The notes under the pieces: generated by a model
The model's database searches: none
Told to the model about the DNA's origin: nothing
Seen by the model: the letters and a program-made list of their open reading frames with translations, nothing else
DNA from: JAJPXC01 sp964517875
GTDB taxonomy: Bacteria > Bacteroidota > Bacteroidia > Bacteroidales > Muribaculaceae
Length of the DNA: 8,344 nucleotides
Assembly: GCA_964517875.1 (NCBI GenBank)
Contig: CAZFEU010000064.1
Location: 1-8,344 of the forward strand
Direction: 5' to 3'
Part shown: positions 7,311-8,344 of the stretch, piece after piece
Layout: each line of letters starts with the position of its first letter
Position numbering within the stretch: position 1 is the first letter of the stretch
Translations under genes and position numbers: made by a program

Positions 7311-8204
7311 ATGCCACAAGTAGAAAAGAAAGCATTTACAATAAAGGAACAAATCGACCTTCTGTGTAAACGAGGCATGGAGTTTGACAACATCCCTAAA
7401 GCCGAGGAAATCCTCGGTGATATCGGATATTATCGTTTTGGATTCTTCTCATTCCCATTTGAGAAAACTTATCCTAATAAACTCCATCGAACTCATGAAC
7501 TTGTTCCCGGAACTACATTCAAACAGGTCCACGACCTTTATGTATTCGACTCACAACTCCGCTTTTTATTGACAAAAGCTCTAACTCGCATAGAAATCAA
7601 TATTCGTACACGACTCACATTAATGGGGTCACTCCACTTCATCTCTGATCCATGGTGGTTCTGCAACCAATCCTATGTCAAACGTAGCTTTATTTCAAAG
7701 TTCGGCCGTGAGGTTTATTCCTCAGTAAAAAAGAATCCGGCAATTGAGGAACACCATAAGAAGCATACAAAGGATAAGTATGCTCCAGCGTGGAAAACAA
7801 TGGAATTTATGACTCTTGGAAACATTGTTTTTCTTTTTGAAGCCATCAAAGATGAGTCGCTGAAGAAAGAAGTGGCAGAATATTATGGATGCTCCATCAA
7901 GGTGTTCTTAAACTACCTCGAAACTATACGACTTGTAAGAAATCGATGCGCTCATGGCGGCTGCCTTTACAACCTCAATATCAAAAATGGCATTAACAAA
8001 CGCCCGGCAAATGTTGACAATGCCGATTCTCATAATATAAAAGGGGCAATAGAAGTGATACTGCATTTTCTCGGTATAATTTCAAAAAGGCAGAAAGCCG
8101 AAGTCATTAACGAGATTCGAGGCGAGCTATCAAACCTTGCAAAAAGCCCTAAGTCACAGGCCGTTGTAAAAGATTGTGCAAATCTTGACATAAACTTTTT
8201 CTAA
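7311..8204 (+). CDS. Abi_2 family (AbiD/AbiF-like) abortive infection protein with HEPN motif
   Basis: This predicted cytosolic protein of 297 residues belongs to the Abi_2 family. In order: an N-terminal FTIKEQIDLLCKRGM block, GDIGYYRFGFFSFPF (about 36-50), TTFKQVHDLYVFDSQLRFLL (68-87), then RIEINIRTRL (93-102), a WW at 115-116, PAWKTMEFMTLGNIVFLF, and the C-terminal RLVRNRCAHGGCLYN. Arg210 and His215 in RNRCAH form the R-x4-H motif of HEPN ribonucleases, so RNA cleavage leading to growth arrest on phage attack, or a toxin role, is the likely activity. The frame is open upstream to 7086, but that part is antiporter sequence in another frame; ATG 7311 gives the family N-terminus. The gene is distinctly AT-rich (21 G+C of 60 at 7801-7860, against 38 of 60 at 6061-6120), suggesting transfer. 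A candidate small RNA follows directly. Confidence 0.88.
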   Translation: MPQVEKKAFTIKEQIDLLCKRGMEFDNIPKAEEILGDIGYYRFGFFSFPFEKTYPNKLHRTHELVPGTTFKQVHDLYVFDSQLRFLLTKALTRIEINIRTRLTLMGSLHFISDPWWFCNQSYVKRSFISKFGREVYSSVKKNPAIEEHHKKHTKDKYAPAWKTMEFMTLGNIVFLFEAIKDESLKKEVAEYYGCSIKVFLNYLETIRLVRNRCAHGGCLYNLNIKNGINKRPANVDNADSHNIKGAIEVILHFLGIISKRQKAEVINEIRGELSNLAKSPKSQAVVKDCANLDINFF

Positions 8205-8221
8205 ACTTTTTTGCTTAAAAA

Positions 8222-8253
8222 TTTGTTTATTCCACCGACAATGCTTAACTTTG
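8222..8253 (+). promoter_or_regulatory. Strong Bacteroidetes-type promoter downstream of the Abi gene
   Basis: TTTG at 8222-8225 and TAACTTTG at 8246-8253 match the -33 and TAnnTTTG -7 elements exactly, with a 20-base spacer. An A/T-rich run (8205-8224) lies immediately upstream. Transcription would start near 8257-8262, on the same strand as the Abi gene and about 55 bp after its stop. It is the best promoter match in the window. Confidence 0.75.
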
Positions 8254-8257
8254 CTGT

Positions 8258-8344
8258 TGCAATTAAGCCGTGTCCATAAGAGCTAAGTCGTCCTATGTGC
8301 ACGTTAAACTGGATTTTGAGACTCCCACGCGCGAATAGGGAGTC
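8258..8344 (+). ncRNA. Candidate structured small RNA linked to the Abi gene (3' end may be cut by the window)
   Basis: The region after the promoter folds into two consecutive hairpins. Hairpin 1 spans 8263-8307: TTAA pairs with TTAA at the base, a GC bulge follows, then CGTG/CACG, a T-G wobble, one mismatch and CATA/TATG, closing over a loop of about 15 bases. After the linker 8308-8319, hairpin 2 is the perfect 7-bp stem GACTCCC/GGGAGTC. I recall that an 'abiF RNA' motif has been described beside Abi_2 genes and that AbiF-type toxins have been proposed to work with a non-coding RNA antitoxin; I cannot check that this sequence fits that model. An ATG at 8295 is open to the window edge, so a leader of a downstream gene is the main alternative. 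Confidence 0.5.
8320..8344 (+). other. Perfect 7-bp inverted repeat at the window edge
   Basis: GACTCCC (8320-8326) and GGGAGTC (8338-8344) flank the 11-base loop ACGCGCGAATA. The stem is GC-rich and may extend past the edge. It is either the last stem of the small RNA, acting as an intrinsic terminator if a T-run follows, or a protein-binding handle. The bases after 8344 are needed to decide. Confidence 0.55.

Noticed and set aside
8320..8344. Idea that the edge palindrome is a CRISPR repeat or an insertion sequence end
   Set aside because: Only one copy is visible, with no spacer periodicity, transposase or target duplication.

Overview
The window looks like chromosomal DNA from a Bacteroidales gut-type bacterium, plausibly Muribaculaceae. 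The grounds are the SUF gene order sufC-sufD-sufS, a PorV-type outer-membrane protein, a carboxyspermidine-route polyamine enzyme, and the Bacteroidetes promoter type (TTTG, then TAnnTTTG) with few Shine-Dalgarno sites. The family placement is inference. Every gene I can support is on the + strand.

Positions 1-2861 are the tail of an iron-sulfur cluster assembly operon. It holds the 3' end of sufC, complete sufD (4 bp after sufC) and complete sufS (overlapping sufD by 8 bp). A 77-bp gap with a strong hairpin separates it from porV, the type IX secretion outer-membrane shuttle protein, which is followed 17 bp later by ispF of the non-mevalonate isoprenoid pathway. After a 49-bp gap comes a carboxy(nor)spermidine synthase of the saccharopine dehydrogenase family, then an ArcD-like arginine/ornithine-type antiporter that begins with TTG. 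These last two may form a polyamine/arginine unit.

Positions 7253-8344 are different in character: clearly AT-richer and accessory-looking. They carry an Abi_2 (AbiD/AbiF-like) protein with a HEPN R-x4-H motif. Just downstream of its stop codon is a near-perfect Bacteroidetes promoter pointing the same way. The roughly 85 nt after that promoter fold on paper into two consecutive hairpins, the second a perfect 7-bp stem ending exactly at the window edge. I read this as a candidate AbiF-type HEPN toxin with its own structured small RNA, and it is the most interesting part of the window. The RNA runs to the edge, so its 3' end cannot be seen, and a short reading frame starting at 8295 is not excluded.
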